The notes under the pieces are model-generated. The model did not search any database. It had not been told where the DNA came from and was given only the letters and a program-made list of their open reading frames with translations. A stretch of 64,000 nucleotides of DNA. Origin: Thermoproteota archaeon (lineage in GTDB: Archaea; Thermoproteota; Thermoprotei_A; EX4484-217-1; JAPDJV01). A program made the position numbers and the translations under genes. The stretch is taken from positions 1-64,000 of the forward strand of contig JAPDJV010000014.1 in the NCBI GenBank assembly GCA_029258925.1, in the 5' to 3' direction. Positions 36,769 through 45,177 of this stretch are shown here, one piece after another. Position 1 is the first letter of the stretch. Every line of letters starts with the position of its first letter.

Positions 36769-36820
36769 ATATTTATAGACATAAATATAGCTTTAAAAAT
36801 ATATTTACAAACATAAATAT
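36769..36820. promoter_or_regulatory. Two matched operators between ino1 and padR
   Basis: ATATTTA-N6-TAAATAT occurs twice: at 36769-36788 (spacer TAGACA) and at 36801-36820 (spacer CAAACA). The first extends to a perfect ten-base arm palindrome at 36767-36790. Centres are 32 bases apart, three turns of the helix. The sites overlap the likely TATA region and start site of ino1 and lie upstream of padR. PadR proteins bind such palindromes as dimers, so autoregulation plus control of ino1 is the simplest reading. Confidence 0.7.
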
Positions 36821-36858
36821 AGTAAAATATAGAGGCCTCAACATGTAGGGAGTCTAGA

Positions 36859-37179
36859 ATGTTTAACGAGAGTAAGGCTCTGAAAAGGCTGTTCAGAAAA
36901 CTTACAATAGAGAACTTGTGGTTATATATAATATTCCTCTTAAAGAGGGGGCCTATGTATGGATATCAAATAAAATTATCTTTAAGTGAAGTCTTTAATA
37001 TAAGACCAGCAACAGTAACTGTTTACGCTGTTCTCTATAAAATGGTTAGAGAGGGCTTAATTGAAAAGTCTAATATCAATGGCAGAACAATGTATAAAGT
37101 AACTAATAGAGGTCTAGAGAATTTTCAGCGAGGACTAAGATTCATTGAAGATGTTCTCGAGAAATTAAAAGGTCCATAA
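36859..37179 (+). CDS. PadR-family transcriptional regulator
   Basis: The 106-residue protein has the PadR winged helix: LWLYIIFLLKRGPMYGYQIKLSLSEVF, then PATVTVYAVLYKMVREGLIEKS and the wing GRTMYKVTNRGLENF, ending with a helix for dimer contact. This is the single-domain form. It is divergent from ino1, and two palindromes of the right kind lie between the two genes. Control of ino1 is inferred from this arrangement. Confidence 0.85.
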   Translation: MFNESKALKRLFRKLTIENLWLYIIFLLKRGPMYGYQIKLSLSEVFNIRPATVTVYAVLYKMVREGLIEKSNINGRTMYKVTNRGLENFQRGLRFIEDVLEKLKGP

Positions 37180-37238
37180 TTTTGTAATGTTGCTTTAAGT
37201 TCTTTATGGGAGAGTTCCTCTCCTACAACGTTACTCTG

Positions 37239-37269
37239 TTTAACCCTCCCTACTAGGTATAGGGTTAAA
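37239..37269. repeat. Inverted repeat between convergent genes
   Basis: TTTAACCCT (37239-37247) and AGGGTTAAA (37261-37269) form nine-base arms. The spacer contains a second small palindrome CCTACTAGG. A separate GGAGAG/CTCTCC hairpin lies near 37210-37225. Both are between padR (plus) and a membrane protein gene (minus) that converge, so a bidirectional terminator or RNA structure is plausible. Confidence 0.4.
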
Positions 37270-37348
37270 TATCCATACTACACTATTGATGGCATGCCTG
37301 TTTCAAAGAGCATTAATGTTGTAAAGAGCTTAACATAGTTCAATAAGA

Positions 37349-37660
37349 TTACTCCTTCTTCTCTTCCTCAGTCTTTTCTTCAACCTCTTCTCCCTCAAGT
37401 TTCTTTAGCTCTTCCTCTAATTCTTTTTCGAGTTCTTCTATGGGTTTGGGAGGCGGAGTTGTCGCTAAAGTGTATCCTATCCAAGCTAAAATGCCGAACA
37501 CTGCTGCTACTGCTAGGAATAGTGTTATCTTAATTAAGTGTATATCCCACCCTTCAGTTCCAGGAATCATTCCTGGGAAGAATAACAGTACTAGATATGC
37601 TGCAACAACTATTATACTTATTATGACGAGAAGTGCGCCTATTATCTGATCTTTACTCAC
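37349..37660 (-). CDS. Small membrane protein with acidic coiled tail
   Basis: The 103-residue protein has two hydrophobic helices (QIIGALLVIISIIVVAAYLVLLFF and LIKITLFLAVAAVFGILAWIGY) separated by a short loop, then a Pro-rich turn and a highly charged Glu/Lys tail predicted as coiled coil. GTG at 37660 is preferred because GGGTGATGA lies just ahead; an upstream ATG at 37693 has no such site. The function is not recognised. The orientation of the tail, probably cytoplasmic, is inferred from its charge. Confidence 0.65.
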   Translation of the reverse strand: MSKDQIIGALLVIISIIVVAAYLVLLFFPGMIPGTEGWDIHLIKITLFLAVAAVFGILAWIGYTLATTPPPKPIEELEKELEEELKKLEGEEVEEKTEEEKKE

Positions 37661-37752
37661 TTCATCATCACCCTTTTCAATTATCAATAACAATTGGTAT
37701 CACATATTTAAATATTCTTCACAATGGGTATGTTGGAAGGAAATAATACTCG

Positions 37753-38502
37753 TTAAACGATTCTATATTCCTTATTTGATGATAAGTATGCCATGCCTTC
37801 CTCAACCATTAGTGTTAGAAGCTTTTTTTCTTCTTCTCCAAGAGCCTCCACATCCTTTGCTTTTAAAGGAAACTTTTTTGAGAACTCGTTGTAGAAGTCT
37901 GCATCTACAACGTAAGACGAAATTATCTTCGCTAAGCCTCTCTTGATGTAATTCTCCAACGCTCCTCCAACAATGTTTTTCGCTTCCAGGACTGTCATTA
38001 ACTTCCTCCGCTTCAACTCCTTTAGAAAGGGATCAGCATGGTTTTTTATGAATATTTTTTTAAGAGAATACGAGAATATCTGCAGCTCTTTTTCAATTTT
38101 ACTTAGTCTATCCCTTACTTTACCTATGTCATCAGAGAGGCTGTTCACGGCACTCTCTAGCTTTATAATTCTCCTCGATAATTTATCCACTTTATTTTCT
38201 AGTTCTCTCAGTTTCGTGGAGAGGCTGTAGGCTCCGGATACCCCGACCTCAGGCCTGATAGTTCTCCTAGACTCTAAGTACCTGTCCTCATAGTCCTCAT
38301 TAATTGCGCTCTCCAATTTGGATTCTCTAGAGGTCGTTGCTATGTAGCCGTGAACCCCTCTTGCAACAAGGCCTCTGTCTCTAAGTCTATAGAGTATTGC
38401 TCTAACAAGAGAGTAGCTTATTCCAAGGTAATCAGCTATCTCCCTGGGCTTAGACTCTGGATTCTCCCTCAGAAACTTCAGTACTTTATCTTCAATACTC
38501 AC
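37753..38502 (-). CDS. Winged-helix regulator with a central coiled coil
   Basis: Residues 1-60 form a winged helix (DKVLKFLRENPESKPREIADYLGISYSLVRAILYRLRDRGLV and a wing). Residues about 95-150 are a long coiled coil with heptads of Leu/Ile (LRELENKVDKLSRRIIKLESAV, LSDDIGKVRDRLSKIEKEL). A C-terminal helical domain (about 150-249) is unlike any I know. It is likely a DNA-binding dimer with an effector or partner domain. Target genes are unknown. It is separated from the GTPase-like gene on the same strand by 50 bases. Confidence 0.7.
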   Translation of the reverse strand: MSIEDKVLKFLRENPESKPREIADYLGISYSLVRAILYRLRDRGLVARGVHGYIATTSRESKLESAINEDYEDRYLESRRTIRPEVGVSGAYSLSTKLRELENKVDKLSRRIIKLESAVNSLSDDIGKVRDRLSKIEKELQIFSYSLKKIFIKNHADPFLKELKRRKLMTVLEAKNIVGGALENYIKRGLAKIISSYVVDADFYNEFSKKFPLKAKDVEALGEEEKKLLTLMVEEGMAYLSSNKEYRIV

Positions 38503-38551
38503 TTTCCATCAAGTTACATATAGTAAATTTTGGAGGATTAAAAATTAGCGT

Positions 38552-39880
38552 TTAGATTCTCGTTAAGAATTCTTCAACTATCTCCCCAAGGCTTGGACCG
38601 GAAATTTCCACAAGCTCATAGAATACTTTAACTACTGGTTTATTTAGCTTAAGATATCTTGAGATGTCAGATGGGGTTCCAAGAATTATTACATCTGCCT
38701 CTGCATTATTGAGTGTTTCCTCGAGATCTCTGATTTGTCTTTCACCGTATCCAAGAGATGGAACCACTGGCCCCATGTGTCTATATTCCTCGTATGCTCT
38801 CTTTAAATCGCCAACAGCATAGGGTCTTGGATCAACTATTTTAGAAGCTCCATAAATTTTGGCTGCAATATAGCCAGCACCATAGGATAAGCCGCCGTGC
38901 GTTACACTTGGTCCGTCCTCCACTACGATAACCCTTTTATTCTTAATCAACTCGGGTTTGTCAACGTGAATTCTGCTGTCAGCTAGTATCATTTTTGCTC
39001 TGGGATTCGCTTTTTTACAATTCTCGACTACTCTCTCAACATTCTCCTTTCTAGCAGACCCCACCTTATTCACTACTATTACGTCTGCCATTCTCAGATT
39101 AGCTTCGCCTGGATACGAGCACATTTCATGCCCCGGCCTCATAGGATCTACAACGACTATGTGGAGGTCGGGTTTGAAGAAGGGGAGGTCGTTGTTTCCT
39201 CCATCCCATAATATTATATCTGCCTCCTTTTCTGCTCTTCTCAAGATTTTTTCATAATCTACGCCAGCATAAACTGTTAAACCCATTTCAATGTACTTCT
39301 CATACTCCTCTCTTTCCTCAATAGTGCACTCGTATTTATCTAAGTCCTTAAGAGAGGAGAATCTTTGGACAATTTGCTTTCTCAAATCTCCATATGGCAT
39401 AGGGTGTCTTACAACCACTGTTCTCAATCCCTTTGAAGACAATATTTTTACTATTTTTCTTGATACAGTGCTTTTTCCAGCCCCTGTTCTAACAGCGCAT
39501 ACTGCAATAACTGGTTTATTCGATTTCAACATTGTGGATTTGGAACCCATCAACTTGAAGTCTGCTCCCGCCGCTAAGACTGTTGAATATTTGTGTCCAA
39601 CATCCTCGTGAAGTAAATCACTATATGCAAGCACTACTTCGTCAACATCAAATTCCTTGATAAGCTTTACCAGGTCTGTCTCAGGGTAAATTGGAATGCC
39701 TTTGGGATAAAGTTTACCAGCAAGCTCTGGAGGATAAAGTCTGTTCTCAATATTTGGGATTTGTGATGCAGTAAACGCTACGACTCTGTAGTCCTCGTTG
39801 TTCCTGAAGAAAACGTTGAAATTGTGGAAATCGCGGCCAGCCGCCCCCATTATTATGACTCTTACGGGTTTCCTATGCAT
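38552..39880 (-). CDS. COG2403-type P-loop protein, cyclic 2,3-diphosphoglycerate synthetase-like
   Basis: After an N-terminal Rossmann-like domain (VRVIIMGAAGRDFHNFN) comes a P-loop AVRTGAGKSTVSRKI, then ILWDGGNNDLPFFKPDLHIVVVDPMRPGHE and VIVVNKVGSA. This is the COG2403 family, which includes the cDPG synthetase of thermophilic methanogens. In archaea without cDPG the role is unproven, so the name is by family only. The open frame extends upstream to 39997, but the first 39 residues do not look like the family; GAGATGAC just ahead of ATG 39880 marks the probable start (37 codons later than the extreme; 39889 is the alternative). Confidence 0.75.
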   Translation of the reverse strand: MHRKPVRVIIMGAAGRDFHNFNVFFRNNEDYRVVAFTASQIPNIENRLYPPELAGKLYPKGIPIYPETDLVKLIKEFDVDEVVLAYSDLLHEDVGHKYSTVLAAGADFKLMGSKSTMLKSNKPVIAVCAVRTGAGKSTVSRKIVKILSSKGLRTVVVRHPMPYGDLRKQIVQRFSSLKDLDKYECTIEEREEYEKYIEMGLTVYAGVDYEKILRRAEKEADIILWDGGNNDLPFFKPDLHIVVVDPMRPGHEMCSYPGEANLRMADVIVVNKVGSARKENVERVVENCKKANPRAKMILADSRIHVDKPELIKNKRVIVVEDGPSVTHGGLSYGAGYIAAKIYGASKIVDPRPYAVGDLKRAYEEYRHMGPVVPSLGYGERQIRDLEETLNNAEADVIILGTPSDISRYLKLNKPVVKVFYELVEISGPSLGEIVEEFLTRI

Positions 39881-40108
39881 CTTAGTCATCTCACACACAG
39901 TCACTGATATTCGACATACAACTTTTGGTTTCTTGGTAAAATGATGCAAAAATATATGTTTTACTGAAAGGATGAAAATACTACAAGAATACTTCATAAA
40001 AGCTCGCTAGAATGTTATGGAGTGTAAGGATCTATTAGAGTCCCTTACTAACTCCGGTAGCTACGTAGGTTGTTGAGGCAATGTTTATGATAATATGAAT
40101 TAAAGCTT

Positions 40109-40804
40109 TTAGTACTTAATCTTTCTCAAAATCTTACTTGCTTCCTCAACGTCTTTATGAGTATCTATGCTTTTCCAGAAGACATCCTTATATGGAACTG
40201 CCTTTAATTTACCCTTATTCGCCAACAAGGGGAAGCTAGTTTTTTCTATATCTCCCTTTTCCGGCAAATAATCAAATATTTCGGGCGTAAAACAGTAGAC
40301 ACCAGCATTTATCCAATAATCGGATATTATAGGTTTCTCGACGAACCTTTTAATTGATAGAGTGCTTGGATCGTATTCCACTATACCGTATGGAGATGGC
40401 AGAGGAACAATAGCTATAGTTCCCACAATATTTTCCTCCAAGCTTTCGCCTAAGAGAGATAGATCTATATCAGATATTATGTCGCCATTTAACACGTAGA
40501 AAAAGTCTTCGTTCTTCAAGAAAGGCTCCGCATTCTTAACTCCTCCGCCAGTCCCCAAAGGTACATCTTCGACAACATAGCTAACTCTTACACCAAAATT
40601 CCTCCCGCTGCCAATAACCTCCATCATTTTCTCCCTTAAGTAGCCGACTGCCAGAATTACCTCCCTAATCCCATACTTCTTAAGCCACTCAAACTGCCAT
40701 CCTATAATGGGTTTACCCGCCACTTCAACAAGAGGTTTAGGAATGTCTCGTGTTATAGGTCTTAGTCTCTTTCCAAAGCCTCCTGCAAGTATTAAAGCCT
40801 TCAT
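40109..40804 (-). CDS. Sugar-1-phosphate nucleotidyltransferase (mannose-1-phosphate guanylyltransferase-like)
   Basis: The 231-residue protein begins KALILAGGFGKRLRPITRDIPKPLVEVAGKPI, with the intact nucleotide loop, then GTGGGVKNAEPFL, VLNGDIISDIDL and VEKPIISDYWINAGVY. It is the short form without a beta helix. NDP-mannose or glucose-1-phosphate nucleotidyl transfer is likely; base specificity cannot be read. Divergent from the Gfo/Idh oxidoreductase at 40934, with which it may share a sugar pathway. Confidence 0.88.
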   Translation of the reverse strand: MKALILAGGFGKRLRPITRDIPKPLVEVAGKPIIGWQFEWLKKYGIREVILAVGYLREKMMEVIGSGRNFGVRVSYVVEDVPLGTGGGVKNAEPFLKNEDFFYVLNGDIISDIDLSLLGESLEENIVGTIAIVPLPSPYGIVEYDPSTLSIKRFVEKPIISDYWINAGVYCFTPEIFDYLPEKGDIEKTSFPLLANKGKLKAVPYKDVFWKSIDTHKDVEEASKILRKIKY

Positions 40805-40933
40805 ACTATACCCTCTTTGAGAAAGCGTTGTCCAACGTTATATAGTCCTAGCTCTAGTAGTTTAATAATTTTATCGTTTTCGATGCTGACAACATTTAAC
40901 TATTTCCTCTCAACTAAGCGGTTAGGGGTATGT

Positions 40934-41890
40934 ATGATTAACGTGGCCGTAGTAGGAGTCGGAGGATGGGGAATAAATCACGTGAGAGTGCTCAGAGACC
41001 TCATGGGGGAGGGGCTTGTTAAAGAAATAGTTGCAGTCGACATAAATGAGGCGAGGTTGAAAGCAGTCTCAAGAAGATTTTCATGCAGTTATACGACTAA
41101 TTATGATGATGTATTGAAGATGGATAGTATTGAAGGGGTAATAATTAGCTCTCCAACACCATTACATTTCGAGCACGCGTTAAAAGCAATAGAACATGGA
41201 AAACACGTCTTAGTTGAAAAACCTATGACCTCAACAGTGAGTGAGGCGATTAGACTCATCAGAGCAGCCGAAAGAGAGAACGTGATACTAATGGTAGGAT
41301 TCATAATGAGGTATGGTACTGGCATAGAGTATGTGAAAAGAGAGATAATAGAGAAAAACGTCCTTGGGAGAATAATTACAATATCTGCTAAAAGAACATC
41401 TTTTTGGCCAAATAGGCCAATGGACGTCGGCGTAATTAGAGATTTAGCTATCCACGATATAGATGTAATATACTATTTGACGAAACAGAATGCTCAGTAC
41501 GTGTATGGTGTGGCTGGAATGCTTAAACACGAATATGAGGACTACGCTGTAATTATGATAAAATACGATGACATGACGGGCATAATCGAGGCAAACTGGG
41601 TTACACCCTACAAGACTAGAACTCTGTACATAACAGGCGAGAGGGCATCGCTAACATTAGACTATATGACCCAAGAAGTCACGCTCTTAAAGGAGGACTG
41701 CGTGTACAAGCCAAGAATAAGATATGAAGAGCCGCTCCTAAGAGAGGATAGAGACTTTATAACCTCGATAATTGAAGGTAAAAAACCCCTAGTTACAGGA
41801 GAAGATGGATTGAGAGCACTAGCCATATGTGAAGCAGCATTAAAGTCTGCTGTAGAAAATAAAATAGTAAAGGTATCTTACTATTTCTAA
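40934..41890 (+). CDS. Gfo/Idh/MocA family NAD(P)-dependent oxidoreductase
   Basis: The 318-residue protein opens INVAVVGVGGWGINHVRVLRDL (Rossmann loop), has ISSPTPLHFEHALKAIEHGKHVLVEKPMT with the conserved EKP, and HDIDVIYYLTKQ in the substrate half. Such enzymes oxidise or reduce sugars and cyclitols. ATG 40934 is chosen: it begins the conserved domain and follows AGGGGTATGT; the open frame upstream from 40817 looks like non-coding leader. The substrate is unknown. Confidence 0.85.
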   Translation: MINVAVVGVGGWGINHVRVLRDLMGEGLVKEIVAVDINEARLKAVSRRFSCSYTTNYDDVLKMDSIEGVIISSPTPLHFEHALKAIEHGKHVLVEKPMTSTVSEAIRLIRAAERENVILMVGFIMRYGTGIEYVKREIIEKNVLGRIITISAKRTSFWPNRPMDVGVIRDLAIHDIDVIYYLTKQNAQYVYGVAGMLKHEYEDYAVIMIKYDDMTGIIEANWVTPYKTRTLYITGERASLTLDYMTQEVTLLKEDCVYKPRIRYEEPLLREDRDFITSIIEGKKPLVTGEDGLRALAICEAALKSAVENKIVKVSYYF

Positions 41891-41935
41891 ATCTCAGCGC
41901 TTTGGCCCCATATCACCGGGAACAACCCTCATTTA

Positions 41936-41958
41936 GGGCTTGCATTTAATGCAAGCCC
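41936..41958. terminator. Perfect GC-rich hairpin after the oxidoreductase gene
   Basis: GGGCTTGCATT and AATGCAAGCCC form eleven-base arms around a single T (41936-41958), about 45 bases past the oxidoreductase stop and 55 bases before the next gene. A terminator is likely by position; archaeal terminators usually rely on T tracts, and only TCTCATC follows, so it could also be an operator or RNA element. Confidence 0.45.
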
Positions 41959-42014
41959 GTCTCATCATCTATCAATTTAAATTTGAGTATAGTAATTAAT
42001 AAAGGTTGATGAAG

Positions 42015-42590
42015 ATGCGAAGAGAACGCGTGAAGTTTCTTGGTAGACATCTCATGGTTAAGGGAAAGTATGTGAAAATGATTTTAGAGGGAAGAAAGAA
42101 GACTACCATAAGACTGGGAATAGTAAAACCGAAATATAGAGACGTTATACTGCATGGAGGCGGAAGCCCAGTAGCTTTAATCAGAATAACAGGAGTACAA
42201 GTAAAGAAGGTTAAGGATCTTACAGATGAGGATGCTTTGAGAGACGGATTTAGGGCGAGAAAGGAACTTATAAAAGCCCTAGAGAAAGCCTACGGGAAAC
42301 TAGACGAAAACCAGCTTGTTACAATCATCGAATTCCACGTACTAAAGCCTATTACCAGAGAGGAAGATGAGTTAATGGGACTTACACCTATCGAGGCAGC
42401 AAGAATAGCCCTAAGATACGATGATCAGCTTGGAGACGAGGAGAGGAGAACGTTATTAGAACTTACGAGAACAAATAGTTTGAGGAAAACCGCTGAAAGA
42501 GTCTACGGAAGTATTGGAGCAAAGTGGAGAATCAAGAGAATACTGAGAGATAGCTTTAAACGATTAAAGGAGAGGGGAGTGTTGAGATAG
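42015..42590 (+). CDS. ASCH-domain protein with C-terminal helical region
   Basis: Residues about 10-110 form an ASCH domain (FLGRHLMVKGKYVKMILEGRKKTTIRLG, then PVALIRITGVQVKKVKDLTDEDALRDGF), a PUA-related fold that binds RNA or nucleotides. The C-terminal 80 residues are helical with a helix-turn-helix look (RTNSLRKTAERVYGSIGAKWRIKRIL). GGTTGATGA lies just ahead of ATG 42015; TTG 42006 and ATG 42009 are alternatives. It is followed three bases later by a cupin gene, so the two are probably co-translated. The function is unknown. Confidence 0.75.
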   Translation: MRRERVKFLGRHLMVKGKYVKMILEGRKKTTIRLGIVKPKYRDVILHGGGSPVALIRITGVQVKKVKDLTDEDALRDGFRARKELIKALEKAYGKLDENQLVTIIEFHVLKPITREEDELMGLTPIEAARIALRYDDQLGDEERRTLLELTRTNSLRKTAERVYGSIGAKWRIKRILRDSFKRLKERGVLR

Positions 42591-42593
42591 ACT

Positions 42594-42977
42594 ATGATGC
42601 CCATACTGAAAAAAGGATCCCTAGTTAGGGGAGACAAGAAAACGGTCGTAACGTGCATCAAACTCTTAGACTCGAATGATACCATATACAAGATGGTAGA
42701 TGTTGAGAAGATAATCATCAAGGGCTATGGAAAAATCTCGAGGGATCTGGAGAGAGAAAGAGAAACTTTTTACTTAGTTCTAGAAGGATACGCTAAAGTG
42801 AGCTTTCCAGGCGATGAGAGGACTCAGGCAATCTTCATGTCTCCAGGAGATCTACTATATATTCCCCCAGGCATTACGCATTCCATTATGAATACGAGCG
42901 ACGAACAACTAGTAATATACGTATTCTACTGCCCTACAAGACATTCTAACAACCACATTAACTCGATGAGCCAATAA
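42594..42977 (+). CDS. Cupin-domain protein
   Basis: The 127-residue protein is a single cupin: FYLVLEGYAKVSFPGDE (motif 1) and MSPGDLLYIPPGITHSIMNTSDEQLVIYVFY (motif 2 with the His). Motif 1 lacks the usual two His, so metal binding is uncertain. It starts three bases after the ASCH gene. Cupins of this kind are isomerases, binding proteins or sensors; the role here is not known. Confidence 0.75.
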   Translation: MMPILKKGSLVRGDKKTVVTCIKLLDSNDTIYKMVDVEKIIIKGYGKISRDLERERETFYLVLEGYAKVSFPGDERTQAIFMSPGDLLYIPPGITHSIMNTSDEQLVIYVFYCPTRHSNNHINSMSQ

Positions 42978-43027
42978 TACTTTAAGTGGATGTCCACGGC
43001 TATTATTACTATAATGGGGTGACATCA

Positions 43028-43501
43028 ATGGATATCATTGACTTCATATTAAGATTCCTTGGACTAAAAAATAGTGAAACAAGTCCAATAACCTCGTGTA
43101 GTTTTATAAACATGGAGTCTCCTGGCGAGTTTAAAAATATCAATGTTGAGACTGAAATCCCACTAGATTTAATAAGGTATGAGAAAGACGACGTAATTCT
43201 CGAAGCAACGTGTCCCAAATGTGGGAAAACAAACGTATTGAGGGAGTTCAGTAAAGTGGATGGTCCAGTATATAGTAAAGTTGACGTAGGTAAAGGAGTC
43301 TTTAGGCCAATGATTAGAATACACACTATACAAACTTGCACGAAGTGTGGACACGTTAAGAGTAAAAAAATTATAATGATACCTCTGGATACAAGTGATG
43401 CTCTTTCAGTATTCATGAATAGAGAACTAAAGGAAACGATAGAATTAATAAGAGCGAGGAGCCAGAGGATAGAAAACGTTCTTAAAAAGTTCATAGTATA
43501 A
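43028..43501 (+). CDS. Zinc-ribbon protein of unknown function
   Basis: The 157-residue protein has two CxxC knuckles (EATCPKCGKTN and QTCTKCGHVKS) about 50 residues apart, forming a zinc ribbon, in a beta context with a helical tail (VFMNRELKETIELIRARSQRIENVL). ATG at 43028 follows GGGGTGACATCA, so the open frame upstream from 42986 is not used. It lies 50 bases after the cupin gene and 28 bases ahead of another zinc-ribbon gene. No enzyme function is visible. Confidence 0.65.
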   Translation: MDIIDFILRFLGLKNSETSPITSCSFINMESPGEFKNINVETEIPLDLIRYEKDDVILEATCPKCGKTNVLREFSKVDGPVYSKVDVGKGVFRPMIRIHTIQTCTKCGHVKSKKIIMIPLDTSDALSVFMNRELKETIELIRARSQRIENVLKKFIV

Positions 43502-43529
43502 GTATCTGGAGAGAGTAGAGGGAAGAATA

Positions 43530-43682
43530 TTGGCAAGATGGGTTCTAAAGTGTCTAGAGTGTGGAGAAGAGTGGCTACTCGAGGTCAGCTATGATATTTC
43601 TGAAATGGATAGAATATACCACTACTGTAGTAAGTGTGGGAAAAACACTTTTCACAAAATATTGAGGATGGAGCCTTTGTAA
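43530..43682 (+). CDS. 50-residue zinc-ribbon protein
   Basis: A short frame starting with TTG 43530 reads ARWVLKCLECGEEWLLEV, then HYCSKCGKNTFHKILRMEPL and a TAA at 43680-43682. The two CxxC pairs 25 residues apart make a compact zinc ribbon like those in small archaeal RNA polymerase and ribosome proteins. AGAGGGAAG lies just ahead. It is probably the last gene of the ASCH-cupin-ribbon cluster. The coding call rests on the paired CxxC motifs. Confidence 0.65.
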   Translation: MARWVLKCLECGEEWLLEVSYDISEMDRIYHYCSKCGKNTFHKILRMEPL

Positions 43683-43899
43683 GTGCGAGTTTAGTCAAGT
43701 TTGATTTATGTGATACTAACTATTTATCCATAATATTCCTTGGGCATTTATTGTAAACGACTTTGCTTATGAAATACATTTTGACACGTTGGGCTGAAAA
43801 ATTACGTATTAAAGTTCAGCACCATAGAATTTTGGTAATCGCTCACCTGAGAACAATAGATTAGGTAACTTAGAGCATAGTCCTCATGCTACCCTAAAA

Positions 43900-44373
43900 T
43901 CATTCATTTTTATATAACTTCTCAGATGACTCAGCTAAGCCTGCAGAAGCTTCTGCAACTATGTAAATTAGACTTAGTAAAACGAAGAATATTCCATAGA
44001 CCCATAATATTATGCTTAGATCTATTCTTGCGGTGACTATGTAGTCTCCTATTTCCATAGAAATTATAAATATCCCTCCATTAAGAAAAATGTACATTAT
44101 TGAGAAACCTACTGCAACAAGTACCCCTCTAACTACGTATTCTAGTGGAGTATTTTCTACAATAAACTCTACTATAGAGATCGCTATAAATAATGTGAGA
44201 GCAGCATAAGATGCTCCATAAACGTCTCCAAAAGGGATTTTTAGGGCTTGCATTGGAAGAATTCTACCTATCACCATTACTGGTATTATTACGAAAACTA
44301 GAGCTTCAATAATGCCGTAAATAGTTCCCTTAATTATGCCCATAACTATTCTCTTAATTAATTTGTTAACCAC
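43900..44373 (-). CDS. Membrane protein of unknown function (four helices)
   Basis: The 157-residue protein has four hydrophobic segments (IKGTIYGIIEALVFVIIPVMVIG; ASYAALTLFIAISIVEFIV; VVRGVLVAVGFSIMYIFL; SIILWVYGIFFVLLSLIYIV) and a short charged tail. No family is recognised. Its start overlaps the upstream secreted-protein gene by eight bases, so they are made together. It is the last of a three-gene unit (45465 to 43900) of membrane and surface proteins. Confidence 0.65.
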   Translation of the reverse strand: MVNKLIKRIVMGIIKGTIYGIIEALVFVIIPVMVIGRILPMQALKIPFGDVYGASYAALTLFIAISIVEFIVENTPLEYVVRGVLVAVGFSIMYIFLNGGIFIISMEIGDYIVTARIDLSIILWVYGIFFVLLSLIYIVAEASAGLAESSEKLYKNE

Positions 44374-45151
44374 TAGAGGACCCCTCCCAAGCCAATATGT
44401 CTCTACCTCCCACTACGATGTAAACCCTATAATCAAAGCCTCCCTGCATTCTTCGAAGTTCCTCCAGGGAGAATACGTCGCAAAAGTCCTTTTGAAACAC
44501 TGAGGCGGAGGGGATTGTTATGTTTAGTTCCTCTACTCTTGGATGTACCCCCTCAGATAGCAACTCCACTTTAAGGACTACGTTTTCTAAAGATATGAAA
44601 CTAGGGTTAACACCTTGCACCCTAAATCGTACTTGAAAGTGCGTCGTATTCCCAGGTCCAACAGGTTCGAACGATACTAAGTAAACACCTACTTGTTCCA
44701 TTAATGTGAAGTTTAGAGGTTTTTTGCTTGTAATGTTAAAAGAGAAGGCGTACAGACCCTTATATGTGAAGGAGTAGAGTAGAGAGACGTTGATTTTTCC
44801 TTCTTCTATAATCTTGACGATCTTCTCAAGAGGAATACTAGTTTCTAAAGCTAGGGTTTTGTTGGTCTTAGGGGGAAGCCTATCTAGTTGTCCTTCAGAA
44901 GTAAAGTATTGTGTCGATAATAGTAGTTTAACATCCTGTATCTCTGATGAGCCATTATTGCTCACCAATATTTCAGTACTGAAAAAAGCTGTATCGTTTA
45001 CGATGTTTATGCTCATGCTCTGTATTGAGGCCTGGAATCTTCCTGAAACAAGATCCTGAAATAGGTTGATTAAGGGGAAAGTGAAGGCAACTATTGCAAC
45101 TACTCCTATAAGCATCGTTGTAAAACGTAAGAGGCTTATAGAAACCCTCAT
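44366..45151 (-). CDS. Membrane-anchored extracellular protein of unknown function
   Basis: The protein of about 261 residues begins with an N-terminal hydrophobic helix (FTTMLIGVVAIVAFTFPLINLF) that would anchor it. The rest is beta-rich and outside the cell, with many N-x-S/T sites (NNGS, NKT, NITS, NTT, NITI) that fit archaeal N-glycosylation. ATG 45151 is chosen because GGTGTACG precedes it; an ATG at 45160 is the alternative. It is the middle gene of the three-gene unit, between a two-helix and a four-helix membrane protein. Confidence 0.65.
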   Translation of the reverse strand: MRVSISLLRFTTMLIGVVAIVAFTFPLINLFQDLVSGRFQASIQSMSINIVNDTAFFSTEILVSNNGSSEIQDVKLLLSTQYFTSEGQLDRLPPKTNKTLALETSIPLEKIVKIIEEGKINVSLLYSFTYKGLYAFSFNITSKKPLNFTLMEQVGVYLVSFEPVGPGNTTHFQVRFRVQGVNPSFISLENVVLKVELLSEGVHPRVEELNITIPSASVFQKDFCDVFSLEELRRMQGGFDYRVYIVVGGRDILAWEGSSSG

Positions 45152-45177
45152 CACGTACACCGTTGCTCAGCATGAAG

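Noticed and set aside
40817-40933. 39 extra N-terminal residues on the Gfo/Idh oxidoreductase
   Set aside because: The Rossmann fold starts at ATG 40934, and the upstream stretch looks like a leader with low-complexity Ser.
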